From NCBI GenBank assembly GCA_021798635.1, contig JAJZGH010000061.1, forward strand, positions 1-20,348: DNA of 20,348 nt, written 5' to 3'. The translations under genes and the position numbers were made by a program. Under the pieces are notes generated by a model. It saw only the letters and a program-made list of their open reading frames with translations. It did no database searches and was not told the origin of the DNA. Positions 14,188 through 20,207 of the stretch are shown here, piece by piece (positions within the stretch are counted from its first letter, which is position 1; every line of letters begins with the position of its first letter). Source of the stretch: Planctomycetota bacterium (lineage in GTDB: Bacteria; Planctomycetota; Phycisphaerae; WQYP01).

Positions 14188-14232
14188 CTTAACCAATCCA
14201 CATTTAACACAACTTTACAGTAACCGAAGGGC
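14109..14232. repeat. Duplicated block R1, copy 2
   Basis: Partner of 12164-12287, equal in length. Its right end lies 6 bp from the stop codon of the cyclophilin gene. Confidence 0.85.
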
Positions 14233-14237
14233 AATGA

Positions 14238-14723
14238 TCAGCCGACGGCGACGGTTTTAATTTTCGGGGCAGTCTGTGGAGCACCGGATCGCGAATCTTT
14301 CAGCGGCGTGGCGGCCAGTTTATCCACCACATCCAAGCCGGTGGTTACCTGACCAAAGCAGGTGTATTGGCCATCCAGGTGCGGAGAATCCGCGTGCATA
14401 ATAAAAAACTGCGAGCCGGCAGAATCCGGATCGGATGAACGGGCCATGCTGATGACGCCGCGGACATGTTTGCGCTTGCTGAATTCCGCTTTGATGTGGT
14501 AACCCGGGCCGCCGGTGCCAGTGCCGGTGGGGCAGCCGCCCTGTACCATGAATCCCGGAATAATGCGGTGAAATGTCAGGCCGTTATAAAAGCCCTTTTT
14601 GGCCAGCGTGACAAAATTCTCAACCGTTTGGGGGGCCACATCAGGCCAAAGTTCCAGTTCAATAACGCCCTGATCGGTATCCATGCGAATATGCGGGGCA
14701 GCGGGTTTGGCGGTTTCCGTCAT
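14238..14723 (-). CDS. Cyclophilin-type peptidyl-prolyl cis-trans isomerase
   Basis: About 161 residues. TFHRIIPGFMVQGGCPTGTG contains the catalytic Arg of the HRIIPGFM motif. SMARSSDPDSAGSQFFIMHAD holds the Gln/Phe substrate pocket, and HLDGQYTCFGQVTTGLDVVDKL is the conserved end. The protein catalyses proline isomerisation during folding. There is no signal peptide, so it is cytoplasmic. GAGG ten bases upstream supports the ATG at 14723. In-frame ATG 14753 and TTG 14756 would add about ten residues. It is a housekeeping gene flanked by accessory regions on both sides. Confidence 0.95.
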   Translation of the reverse strand: MTETAKPAAPHIRMDTDQGVIELELWPDVAPQTVENFVTLAKKGFYNGLTFHRIIPGFMVQGGCPTGTGTGGPGYHIKAEFSKRKHVRGVISMARSSDPDSAGSQFFIMHADSPHLDGQYTCFGQVTTGLDVVDKLAATPLKDSRSGAPQTAPKIKTVAVG

Positions 14724-14978
14724 GCTGTGATTCCTCAAAGTTAGCTCCGCCATCAACTTCAGCGTAATGGCTGAAATCTTTTATAACCGATAACCAGCCC
14801 TGACAAAAGCCGCCGGCGAGAATTGATTGGGCGTGGCCGGCGCGCAAAATAAGCGCGCCAACCCGAGTCTCCCGCCGCCCCACAAAGCCGCCGGCTCTGC
14901 CGGTGGTACCGCGCAGGAACGCAGATCAGGAACCTTTTGAACTGCCTTGGATAACCGCGCCGATCCCGGCCAATCCTC
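14724..14978. other. Intergenic region with GC-rich hairpins
   Basis: GGCGCGC (14839-14845) and GCGCGCC (14853-14859) form a 7-bp stem with an AAAATAA loop. CCGCCGGC (14888-14895) and GCCGGTGG (14899-14906) can form a second, tight hairpin. The 12-mer AAAGCCGCCGGC occurs twice, at 14806 and 14884. Neither hairpin has a clear T-tract on the minus strand, so a role as terminator of the secreted-protein gene is only possible. No gene is seen. Confidence 0.4.
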
Positions 14979-15416
14979 TTACCGTCCCGGCCCGCCCTGA
15001 TGCAATGTGATGGTGCCGGCATCGGCTGTGCCGCCGGCGGATACAGTGACAGGTTTGCGACCGCGGCCAAAGCCCACGCCCCGATCAATGATCAGAATCT
15101 GATACTTGCCGGCGGGCGCATTGGTAATGCTGAAAGTTCCATCTGAAGCTGTTTTGGCAAAGCCGGTGACCTGCCAGATTGTCTGGCCCGCCTTCGGATG
15201 AGGAAACCAGCCACGTCGGCCTTGACCCTTGCTTACCCGGGCCACCCGGACAATGGCTCCGCTGGCAGCATTGCCGCTGGAATCCACAACTTTACCGGTA
15301 ATCGTCCCGGTTTTGCTGGCCGCGACTGCATTCTGGCCATGCGCCAATTCCGGAATAAGGGGAGCCGCAGCTCCCACCAGAACAACCGCCGCGAAGGCTA
15401 ACAGGTGCTTACGCAT
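14979..15416 (-). CDS. Secreted protein with a carboxypeptidase-regulatory-like (beta-sandwich) domain
   Basis: 145 residues. The N-terminus has a signal peptide: RKH, the hydrophobic core LLAFAAVVLVGAAAPLI, and probable cleavage after AHG or AVA around residues 26-33. The remainder (GTITGKVVDSSGNAASGAIV, ASDGTFSITNAPAGKYQILI, TITLHQGG) is the repeat-like pattern of the CarboxypepD_reg/prealbumin-like domain, which usually mediates surface binding or stabilises secreted proteins. The central Gly/Arg-rich KGQGRRGWFPHPKAG loop is unusual. GAGGAG eight bases before the ATG supports the start. It appears to be a single-gene unit, and its target is unknown. Confidence 0.8.
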   Translation of the reverse strand: MRKHLLAFAAVVLVGAAAPLIPELAHGQNAVAASKTGTITGKVVDSSGNAASGAIVRVARVSKGQGRRGWFPHPKAGQTIWQVTGFAKTASDGTFSITNAPAGKYQILIIDRGVGFGRGRKPVTVSAGGTADAGTITLHQGGPGR

Positions 15417-15650
15417 AAAAAAGACTCCTCATCGAACCACAATGGCAAAACCCAATTGAACCACTCAACGGCCACGCCACATAGAATCCACGCCAAACCC
15501 GAACCGGGTCCCAGCCAAACCCGCAACCCGAGCGAAAGTTGCAAAAAAAAGGACGATGCCGCAGTTCTCTCCCAACGCGCCGGAACTGAAACAGGGGCGC
15601 AGACGAGGAGTTTATGGTATCCCGGCGCGCCGGGACCCCTGGTTGAGCGC
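15417..15650. other. Intergenic region before the MITE
   Basis: It holds the upstream region of the secreted-protein gene and a perfect 16-bp palindrome, TCCCGGCGCGCCGGGA (15620-15635), just outside the MITE. There is no gene and no detectable remainder of the truncated helicase, so the missing part was lost rather than merely separated by the insertion. Confidence 0.5.
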
Positions 15651-15652
15651 TA

Positions 15653-15920
15653 GTGCTCTGTCACACCCAAATATTAGGATTGACGGAGGGCCAGGGGGTT
15701 GTGGGCGCGAAGTGAGGAGGAAAGTGTATGGGTACATACATTGACGACGAGCGCCAAAGCTCACGGCCTCCTGGCCCCCGCCCCGCAGGGTTGGCCGCAA
15801 ACGCCCCATCTGCGGCGTCGCAGCGGCTCAAGGGGTCTACGGACCCGGTTTTCGCCGCTGCTTCTTGCATCTGGAGCCTTTGCGGCCAATCAATCCTAAT
15901 ATTTGGGTGTGACAGAGCAC
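15653..15920. mobile_element. MITE-like element with perfect terminal inverted repeats and TA flanks
   Basis: The left end (15653-15683, beginning GTGCTCTGTCACACCC) is a perfect reverse complement of the right end (15890-15920), 31 bp each. Both are bounded by TA (15651-15652 and 15921-15922), the target duplication of Tc1/mariner/IS630-type transposons. The 268-bp element has no transposase frame, so it is non-autonomous. Its interior is GC-rich without a recognisable gene. It lies directly downstream of the truncated helicase, whose frame runs into it and stops at 15837. Confidence 0.85.
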
Positions 15921-15922
15921 TA

Positions 15923-16208
15923 CAGCCTTTTTTAGTGCCAAAGTGCGAAGGTTGGGAAAGGCGACGAAGGCTTCCATGAGACGGGATTTGCCCACGCCGG
16001 TTGCCAGAGCAAAACAGAGTGATGGAAAATCCCGCTCGAAGTCCGTGACCGTTGGGAATTCAGTTTTTACCGCCTGCAAAGCTGCGGCAGTATCCGCATG
16101 CTTTTCCAGCGGCAGAATCTCGCAGATGCGGGCAAGTATCTCCAGTGATTCCCGCTGCGGGGGCCGCAGGCGCAGGCGGTTGCTGATGGCGGTCACGTGG
16201 GAGTTCAT
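15923..16208 (-). pseudogene. N-terminal fragment of a type III restriction (Res)/DEAD helicase
   Basis: The reading frame has an N-terminal RPPQRESLEILARICEI, typical of the adenine-recognition region of Res-type superfamily-2 helicases, and motif I FALATGVGKSRLMEAFVAF (about 66-84). Family-like sequence stops after about residue 84, then a dozen unrelated codons lead into the MITE. Full-length Res proteins are many hundreds of residues, so the rest of the helicase and nuclease are absent. The ATG overlaps the preceding DUF1016 stop as ATGA (16205-16208), showing that it was the coupled last gene of a restriction operon. Confidence 0.8.
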
Positions 16209-16990
16209 GGCGGCCCTCCACTGCGCAGCATCTTCAATTCCCGGCGTATTTCTGTCGCAAGTTGGGCTTCCGTCGGCACGTGCAACTTATAGCGGCTGGC
16301 AAAGATTTTCTTCCCTTCACCCTCGGCAAGTGTATACTTGACCACCGCCTCGTTTTTGTCGGTGCAAAGGATCAGACCGAGCGCTGGATTGTCGCCGGTC
16401 GAGCGCTGCCGGCGGTCGTAATAGTTGACATAGAGTTGCATCTGCCCGATGTCTTGGTGGGTGAGCTTGCCCACTTTGAGGTCGATGAGGACGTAGCATT
16501 TGAGAATGGTATGGTAGAAGACGAGATCGATATAAAAATGGTCGCCATCCAGCGTGATCCGGCGCTGGCGTGCCACGAACGCGAAGCCCTTGCCCAGTTC
16601 CAGGAGGAACGCTTGAAGGTTGCGTATCAGCGCGTGCTCCAGGTCGGTTTCCACCAGCTTGTGAGACTCGGGCAGACCCAGGAACTCCCTGATGAGCGGG
16701 TCTTTGAACACGTCGGCGGGCTTTTGCACTTGCTGCCCTGTTTGGGCGAGGCGCAGCAGACCCTTTTTGTCTCGGCTCAGGGCCAGTCTTTCGTAGAGCA
16801 GGCTGTTGATCTGTCGCTCCATCTGCCGAGCTGACCAGCCGTTTTGGATCGCTTCGATTTCGTAGAACGCGCGGGCCTGGGCCTTTTCCACACGCAGGAG
16901 CGTGCGGTAGTGCGTTCAGGAGAGATTGGGATGAAGTATACCGGGTTTCCATGATTTCAAGCCCATTGAACCGGCCCTCGGCACGCCCGA

Positions 16991-17019
16991 CAATTCAACA
17001 CGCAGCGCGTGTTGAATTG
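16991..17019. repeat. Palindromic repeat, copy 1, inside DUF1016
   Basis: CAATTCAACACGC and GCGTGTTGAATTG are perfect 13-bp arms around AGC. In the minus-strand frame the core encodes QHALRVE. The inner 21 bp recur at 17049-17069. Confidence 0.85.
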
Positions 17020-17046
17020 CGGTTGTCTTCGATTGCAGTGGCGGCA

Positions 17047-17071
17047 AATCAACACGCAGCGCGTGTTGATT
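17047..17071. repeat. Palindromic repeat, copy 2, inside DUF1016
   Basis: AATCAACACGC and GCGTGTTGATT are perfect 11-bp arms around AGC, and the core is identical to copy 1, 54 bp away. It encodes QHALRVD in the same frame as copy 1, so both copies preserve the reading frame. Confidence 0.85.
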
Positions 17072-17355
17072 CGTGAGAATCGACGGATAGGTTGTGTAAA
17101 ATGATCGCATGTATTGAAGCGCTGAAACGGAGAAGCCGTTTCCGTAGTCGCGCTTCAGCCGTTGTGCGAGGCCGGTCAATAATCGTTCTCCATAGCCGGC
17201 GCGGCCTTTTCCGCGCTGTTCCTCTTCTACAATCTCGCGGCCGATGAGCCAGTTGGCCGCCACCTGGGCGGTGTTCACGGAGCGGGCGGCGCTGGAGCGG
17301 GCGGATTCAAGGATGCTGCGTATGCGCACATAGAACGGCTTGTATGTTCTGCTTC

Positions 17356-17661
17356 TCATCGCGCGGACTCCCGAAACAGTTGCGCCTGATCCTCATCAAA
17401 AAGCAACGGCTGCTCTTTGACCTTGCGCGAGCCGCGGAGGATTTTGGCTTGCGGTTGGGGCTGGGCGAGCGAATCGGACGACGGCACCGCTTGGGGAAGA
17501 TTCGCAATTTGCAGGCTGTAATCATCGTGGCCCCATTCGCATTTGCCGAGTACGGCCTTGGGGATTTTCTTGATCGTCAGATTTTCAAATTGCCTTGCAT
17601 TGCCGAGGAAGGCGCTGCAGCAGATCCAGATGAGTTCGAGTTTTGGTTTATGGTTGGCCAT
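17356..17661 (-). pseudogene. Internally deleted type III DNA methyltransferase (Mod): N-terminal leader joined to C-terminal tail
   Basis: 101 residues. The start MANHKPKLELIWI is the N-terminal signature of a group of type III Mod proteins, normally followed by several hundred residues of methylase. Here it continues directly into ARQFENLTIKKIPKAVLGKC and EWGHDDYSLQIANLPQAVP. These I recognise, with moderate certainty, as the extreme C-terminus of the same kind of protein. The AdoMet (FxGxG) and DPPY motifs are absent, so it cannot methylate. The stop overlaps the DUF1016 ATG as ATGA, as in an intact mod-DUF1016-res operon. Its start region, including a conserved TACAAT box, recurs at 19873-19941. 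Confidence 0.65.
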
Positions 17662-17705
17662 GGCCGCAAATTGTACGCTAAATTTATGTCTCGGCCAGTG
17701 GCGGG
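17637..17705 (-). repeat. Duplicated promoter-plus-leader block, copy A
   Basis: About 69 bp resembling 19873-19941. Read on the minus strand both have CTGGCC, 17 nt, TACAAT, 8 nt, ATG, and then codons for MA-H-K-KLE. The non-coding side is as conserved as the coding side, which points to duplication of a regulatory unit. Confidence 0.7.
17670..17675 (-). promoter_or_regulatory. TACAAT -10-like box of the Mod remnant
   Basis: It lies 8 nt before the ATG at 17661, with the conserved hexamer CTGGCC 17 nt further upstream. No Shine-Dalgarno is present. The spacing would give a nearly leaderless transcript. Confidence 0.4.
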
Positions 17706-18637
17706 ACGATGCCATTCGGGACTTGTCGAGCATCGACATATTTAAGGAACCGTTCGTATTTGTCGGCGATGCTTCGGGAGTTGGTGTCAACCTTGAAGCG
17801 TTCGTACTCCCGCTGTGCAAAGGCTACGGCTTTGCCGACAAGTCGAATGTTTGCAGGCATAAGGTCCGCTGTGGCTGGGCCGAGATAGTCGATTATCGGT
17901 AGATTGTCCACGGGATCCCTGGCGATCAGCTTGGTAGTTTCATTCGCTGCGTCCACGGCTGGCTGGAACCATATAACCTTCGATGGGTCAATTCCTACCT
18001 GTTCCTTGAACCACAACAGCGCTGTTATGATCAGCCCGCTCACGCCGTCGCCAAGTCGAACACGCATGTAATTGTGATCCGTCTCGGCTAATTCATACGC
18101 CCTTTTGGGGGCCGGTCCCCAGAGGTCACCGCCATGAAAAAGTGCGCTCGAGGAATTTTCCACCTGTGCTTGCTCGTTGAATTCTGTGGCCAGGTGCACG
18201 TCAAGGCCACCGCGGATTGGAACCCCGCCGGAAAGTGTACAGATCATGGTTTCAGCGGTGGCGACCAGCAGAGACCTTAAGGCGATAAGCGCATTCGGAT
18301 TCTGCGGGTCCCATGGGAAATAGACCATTACCGTATCCAAGAACATCTGGAATGTGACATCGGGTACATGATATGCTGCTGAAGGCAGCGCCGCAGCCAT
18401 TCCTCCGGCCATCCGCTTGCTGAAAAAAGTTCGCACGCCCCAGACTTTGCCAGCGGCTTCTCCGAAACGGCGGTAATACTCGGCTTCGTCGTCCCGCAGA
18501 AGCTTGAGGTCTTCCAGCGAGGAAATTGCCTCGCGTTGGCCCAGCAGGTCGAGGAATAAAACAGCGTAATAGGAGCGTTTACGGTTTAGCGTTGGACCGC
18601 CTGCGGCAGCGGAGTTTTCTGTTCCTGAATCCGTCAT
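17684..18637 (-). CDS. Uncharacterised protein with a cyclase/polymerase-palm-like pattern
   Basis: 317 residues, not assigned to a named family. RSYYAVLFLDLLGQREAI (about 21-38) is a hydrophobic strand ending in D30, followed by a small-residue turn. FLDTVMVYFPWD (about 99-110) is a second strand with D101. Next come SGGVPIRGGLDVHLA and DLWGPAPKRAYELAET. The two Asp-bearing strands recall the metal sites of class III nucleotidyl cyclases and related palm domains, and similar 'FLDxLG...SDT' proteins are common in accessory islands. A catalytic role is inference only. GGAGG five bases before the ATG at 18637, and its ATGA overlap with the previous stop, favour that start over ATG 18649. The composition shows no signal peptide or membrane helix. 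Confidence 0.7.
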   Translation of the reverse strand: MTDSGTENSAAAGGPTLNRKRSYYAVLFLDLLGQREAISSLEDLKLLRDDEAEYYRRFGEAAGKVWGVRTFFSKRMAGGMAAALPSAAYHVPDVTFQMFLDTVMVYFPWDPQNPNALIALRSLLVATAETMICTLSGGVPIRGGLDVHLATEFNEQAQVENSSSALFHGGDLWGPAPKRAYELAETDHNYMRVRLGDGVSGLIITALLWFKEQVGIDPSKVIWFQPAVDAANETTKLIARDPVDNLPIIDYLGPATADLMPANIRLVGKAVAFAQREYERFKVDTNSRSIADKYERFLKYVDARQVPNGIVPPLAET

Positions 18638-18810
18638 ACCAGCCTCCATCGCAAATAAACCACGGTTGTGGAGTTTGTGTTTTGTGTGAGCTTTGCCCCG
18701 ATCCCGGCGATCAAGGCTTCGCGCCGCTGATCCACCGCATCTTGTGCTTCAAATAAGGCCTTGTGCTTGGCGATCCAAGCGAGTTCCAGCTTATTCTTGT
18801 GGTTAGGCAT
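18634..18810 (-). CDS. Short protein: Mod-type leader joined to a helicase-like C-terminal tail
   Basis: 58 residues. It begins MPNHKNKLELAWIAKHK, the same leader as the other two short frames, and continues ALFEAQDAVDQRREALIAGI ending VVYLRWRLV. The latter resembles the C-terminal coiled end of large SNF2/DEAD helicases found in restriction loci, as far as I recall. It may be a deletion remnant in which leader and tail were fused. However, it is open and coupled on both sides: its ATG overlaps the DinD stop by 8 nt and its own stop overlaps the next ATG as ATGA, so it is probably still translated. Function unknown. Confidence 0.55.
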   Translation of the reverse strand: MPNHKNKLELAWIAKHKALFEAQDAVDQRREALIAGIGAKLTQNTNSTTVVYLRWRLV

Positions 18811-19693
18811 CGGCTTCCACGTCACCGTTCAAGCCCCTGGCGGCGGGACCGTCGAGTTCCAACTTGGGTGTTGATTCCTTGAGGCGCTTTTCCACCTGCT
18901 TGATGTGTTCCGCCGGAGAAAGATTCTCCGGCATGGTGCCGCCGATGCGTTTGATCGCTTCCCGCACTTCCTTGCCTACCTGCATGTGCGTGTCGATGGC
19001 GTGCCGCTGCCCGTTGATGCCCTGGCTTTTTAATTTCTCGCGGGCCTGGGTCATGCGGAACTGGTTGGCGGCAAGCTCAGTGGTGTCCATGCGGTCCATC
19101 AGGTTTTCGCCGCCGGGGATACGCTTGCGCGTTTTGATCTGCTCGCTGCCCAGCCCGCCGTACAACCCCTTGTAGCCGGCATCATGGAAAACGCCGAACA
19201 TCCGCCCCTGGACGCCGGCATCTTGGGCCGCCCCGGAAAGGGCCTTAAACTCCTCCTTTGTTTGCTGGCGCAGTTCAAGGCGTTCTTGGTCACGGCGGTA
19301 AGCATCAGTCAACTCCTGACGGCGGGTCTGGATGGCAAAATACTTCTGGGCGAGGGCAATTTCCGGCTTGCGCGGGTCGCCATTCTGGGCGATCAGGTAA
19401 CAGGCGAAGCGGGAGAGGTGAAAATCAGGAACTTCCTGCACAGCGCCTTTGCCCCCGGCGATCGCTTTGCGCGCGCGCGCAAAGTGATGCTCCGGGTCAT
19501 TCCCGGATTTCTCGCAGGAGATGACAGCCTTGGTGATCGCCTTCTCGAAGTTTCGCCAATGGTTGTAGCCCAACATGGATTGCAAGTCCCGGGCGCTGAA
19601 GTATTCAGCCCCGTGTGCGTTCACGAGTTTGAGTTCCTCGAAGCCTATGGCGGCGGAGGGAGAAGAATCGGGCGTGGGTAAAATCTCTGTCAT
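18803..19693 (-). CDS. dinD: DNA-damage-inducible protein D (DinD) family protein
   Basis: 296 residues. The N-terminal BRO-like domain EYFSARDLQSMLGYNHWRNF, with CEKSGNDPEHHFARARKAI and DFHLSRFACYLIAQNGDPRK, is diagnostic of DinD. ALAQKYFAIQTRRQEL, GVFHDAGYKGLYGGLGS and MDRMDTTELAANQFRMTQAR are further conserved blocks. Escherichia coli DinD is induced by DNA damage and inhibits RecA-mediated strand exchange. Homologues often lie within restriction-modification loci, as here. GGAGG eight bases before the ATG at 19693 supports the start. I saw no clear LexA site. The tail STPKLELDGPAARGLNGDVE is variable. It appears intact, unlike its restriction neighbours. Confidence 0.92.
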   Translation of the reverse strand: MTEILPTPDSSPSAAIGFEELKLVNAHGAEYFSARDLQSMLGYNHWRNFEKAITKAVISCEKSGNDPEHHFARARKAIAGGKGAVQEVPDFHLSRFACYLIAQNGDPRKPEIALAQKYFAIQTRRQELTDAYRRDQERLELRQQTKEEFKALSGAAQDAGVQGRMFGVFHDAGYKGLYGGLGSEQIKTRKRIPGGENLMDRMDTTELAANQFRMTQAREKLKSQGINGQRHAIDTHMQVGKEVREAIKRIGGTMPENLSPAEHIKQVEKRLKESTPKLELDGPAARGLNGDVEADA

Positions 19694-19759
19694 TGCATAA
19701 TCCTCCGGTCATTGTTTCACACTGCGGGATCCAGCCAACCGCTGAGCGGTCGATGACGT

Positions 19760-19897
19760 TCATATTTTCAACTCACGCAGCAACTCACGCAATGCTGCGT
19801 CGGATTGTGGACAGGGCCGGGGGCCACCGGTGCGCTTCAGCCGCTTCTCGATCTTGCTGACCCAGGTACGCTCGAGTTTTTGCTTGTTATGGGCCAT
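19760..19897 (-). CDS. Short protein with a Mod-type N-terminal leader
   Basis: 45 residues: leader MAHNKQKLERTWVSKIEKRL, followed by a short tail with RPCPQSDAALRELLRELK. Only the leader resembles type III methyltransferases. The tail matches nothing I know, and no methylase motif is present. It could be a deletion remnant or a small protein. TACAAT eight bases before the ATG and CTGGCC further upstream match the promoter-like block of the frame at 17661. It is the first frame of the putative defence operon, 66 nt before DinD. Confidence 0.45.
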   Translation of the reverse strand: MAHNKQKLERTWVSKIEKRLKRTGGPRPCPQSDAALRELLRELKI

Positions 19898-19941
19898 AAC
19901 CGGAAATTGTACGGCAAATTTATTTTCCGGCCAGCGGCGTG
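19873..19941 (-). repeat. Duplicated promoter-plus-leader block, copy B
   Basis: Partner of 17637-17705. The region AATAAATTTGCCGTACAATT has its counterpart with few differences in copy A, and the spacing between the conserved elements is unchanged. Confidence 0.7.
19906..19911 (-). promoter_or_regulatory. TACAAT -10-like box at the head of the defence operon
   Basis: It lies 8 nt before the ATG at 19897, with CTGGCC 17 nt upstream, the same geometry as the copy at 17670-17675. It is probably the operon promoter, giving a near-leaderless mRNA. Confidence 0.4.
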
Positions 19942-20207
19942 GATGTCTTCGATGAACATCGCCGGCCCGCAAACTCCAAATGGACAGCTTGGGGCGTGTG
20001 GATTAATTGGATCGAAGGCGCCTCGCCTGCTCGTTGTGCCGACGGGACGTCGGCGGTCCGTACCGCAGGCTGAAGCGCTGCGCTGCAATTTTTCTGGATA
20101 CGAGATTCAAGGTTCTAAATTCCAGGTTCCGGATCTGAAATTTCAGATTCCAGATTCAAGGTTCCCGATTCTGGCGGCGGGGCGGCGGTGGGATATAATT
20201 GGGGGCG
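19942..20207. other. Divergent intergenic region between the defence operon and the kinase gene
   Basis: There is no supported gene. GCCGAC/GTCGGC form a 6-bp hairpin around GGGAC (about 20038-20054). From 20103 the sequence becomes a set of degenerate TTC-rich repeats: AGATTCAAGGTTC occurs at 20103-20115 and 20152-20164, with the palindrome ATCTGAAATTTCAGAT (20133-20148) between. A long open frame across the region is a composition artefact. Confidence 0.5.
20194..20199 (+). promoter_or_regulatory. -10 box (TATAAT) of the kinase gene, possibly leaderless
   Basis: Perfect TATAAT eight bases before the first ATG (20208) and eleven before the second (20211). Transcription would start at about 20206, leaving a leader of zero to a few bases. 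The -35 region is GC-rich and not recognisable. A GGGGG run before the ATG might serve as a weak ribosome site if transcription starts further upstream. Confidence 0.55.

Larger units (their letters stand above)
16205..17359 (-). pseudogene. DUF1016 (YhcG-type) PDDEXK nuclease, interrupted by an in-frame TGA
   Basis: The N-terminal part (147 codons to TGA 16916-16918) has NTAQVAANWLIGREIVEEEQ and GFSVSALQYMRSFYTTYP, the DUF1016_N pattern. The same frame continues without shift: THYRTLLRVEKAQARAFYEI, NGWSARQMERQINSLLYERL, then the nuclease core IDLVFYHTILKCYVLIDLKV with the D...D-L-K of a PD-(D/E)xK fold. Total length (385 codons) is normal for the family. The stop replaces the Trp of the conserved LSWTHYRTLL motif (TGG to TGA), so one base change explains the break. 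GGAG nine bases upstream supports the ATG at 17359, which overlaps the preceding stop as ATGA. In relatives the gene lies between mod and res. Confidence 0.88.

Noticed and set aside
15653..15920. Small RNA or attenuator formed by the long inverted repeat
   Set aside because: The exact TA flanks and 31-bp perfect ends fit a transposable element better. A structural RNA would not need the TA duplication.
16916..16918. UGA read as tryptophan (alternative genetic code)
   Set aside because: Several complete genes here (SGNH hydrolase, both DMT subunits, antitoxin, cyclophilin) end in TGA at the expected family length, so UGA is a normal stop.
16991..17071. CRISPR-like repeats
   Set aside because: There are only two copies, they are palindromic rather than regularly spaced units, they lie inside a coding frame, and no cas genes are present.
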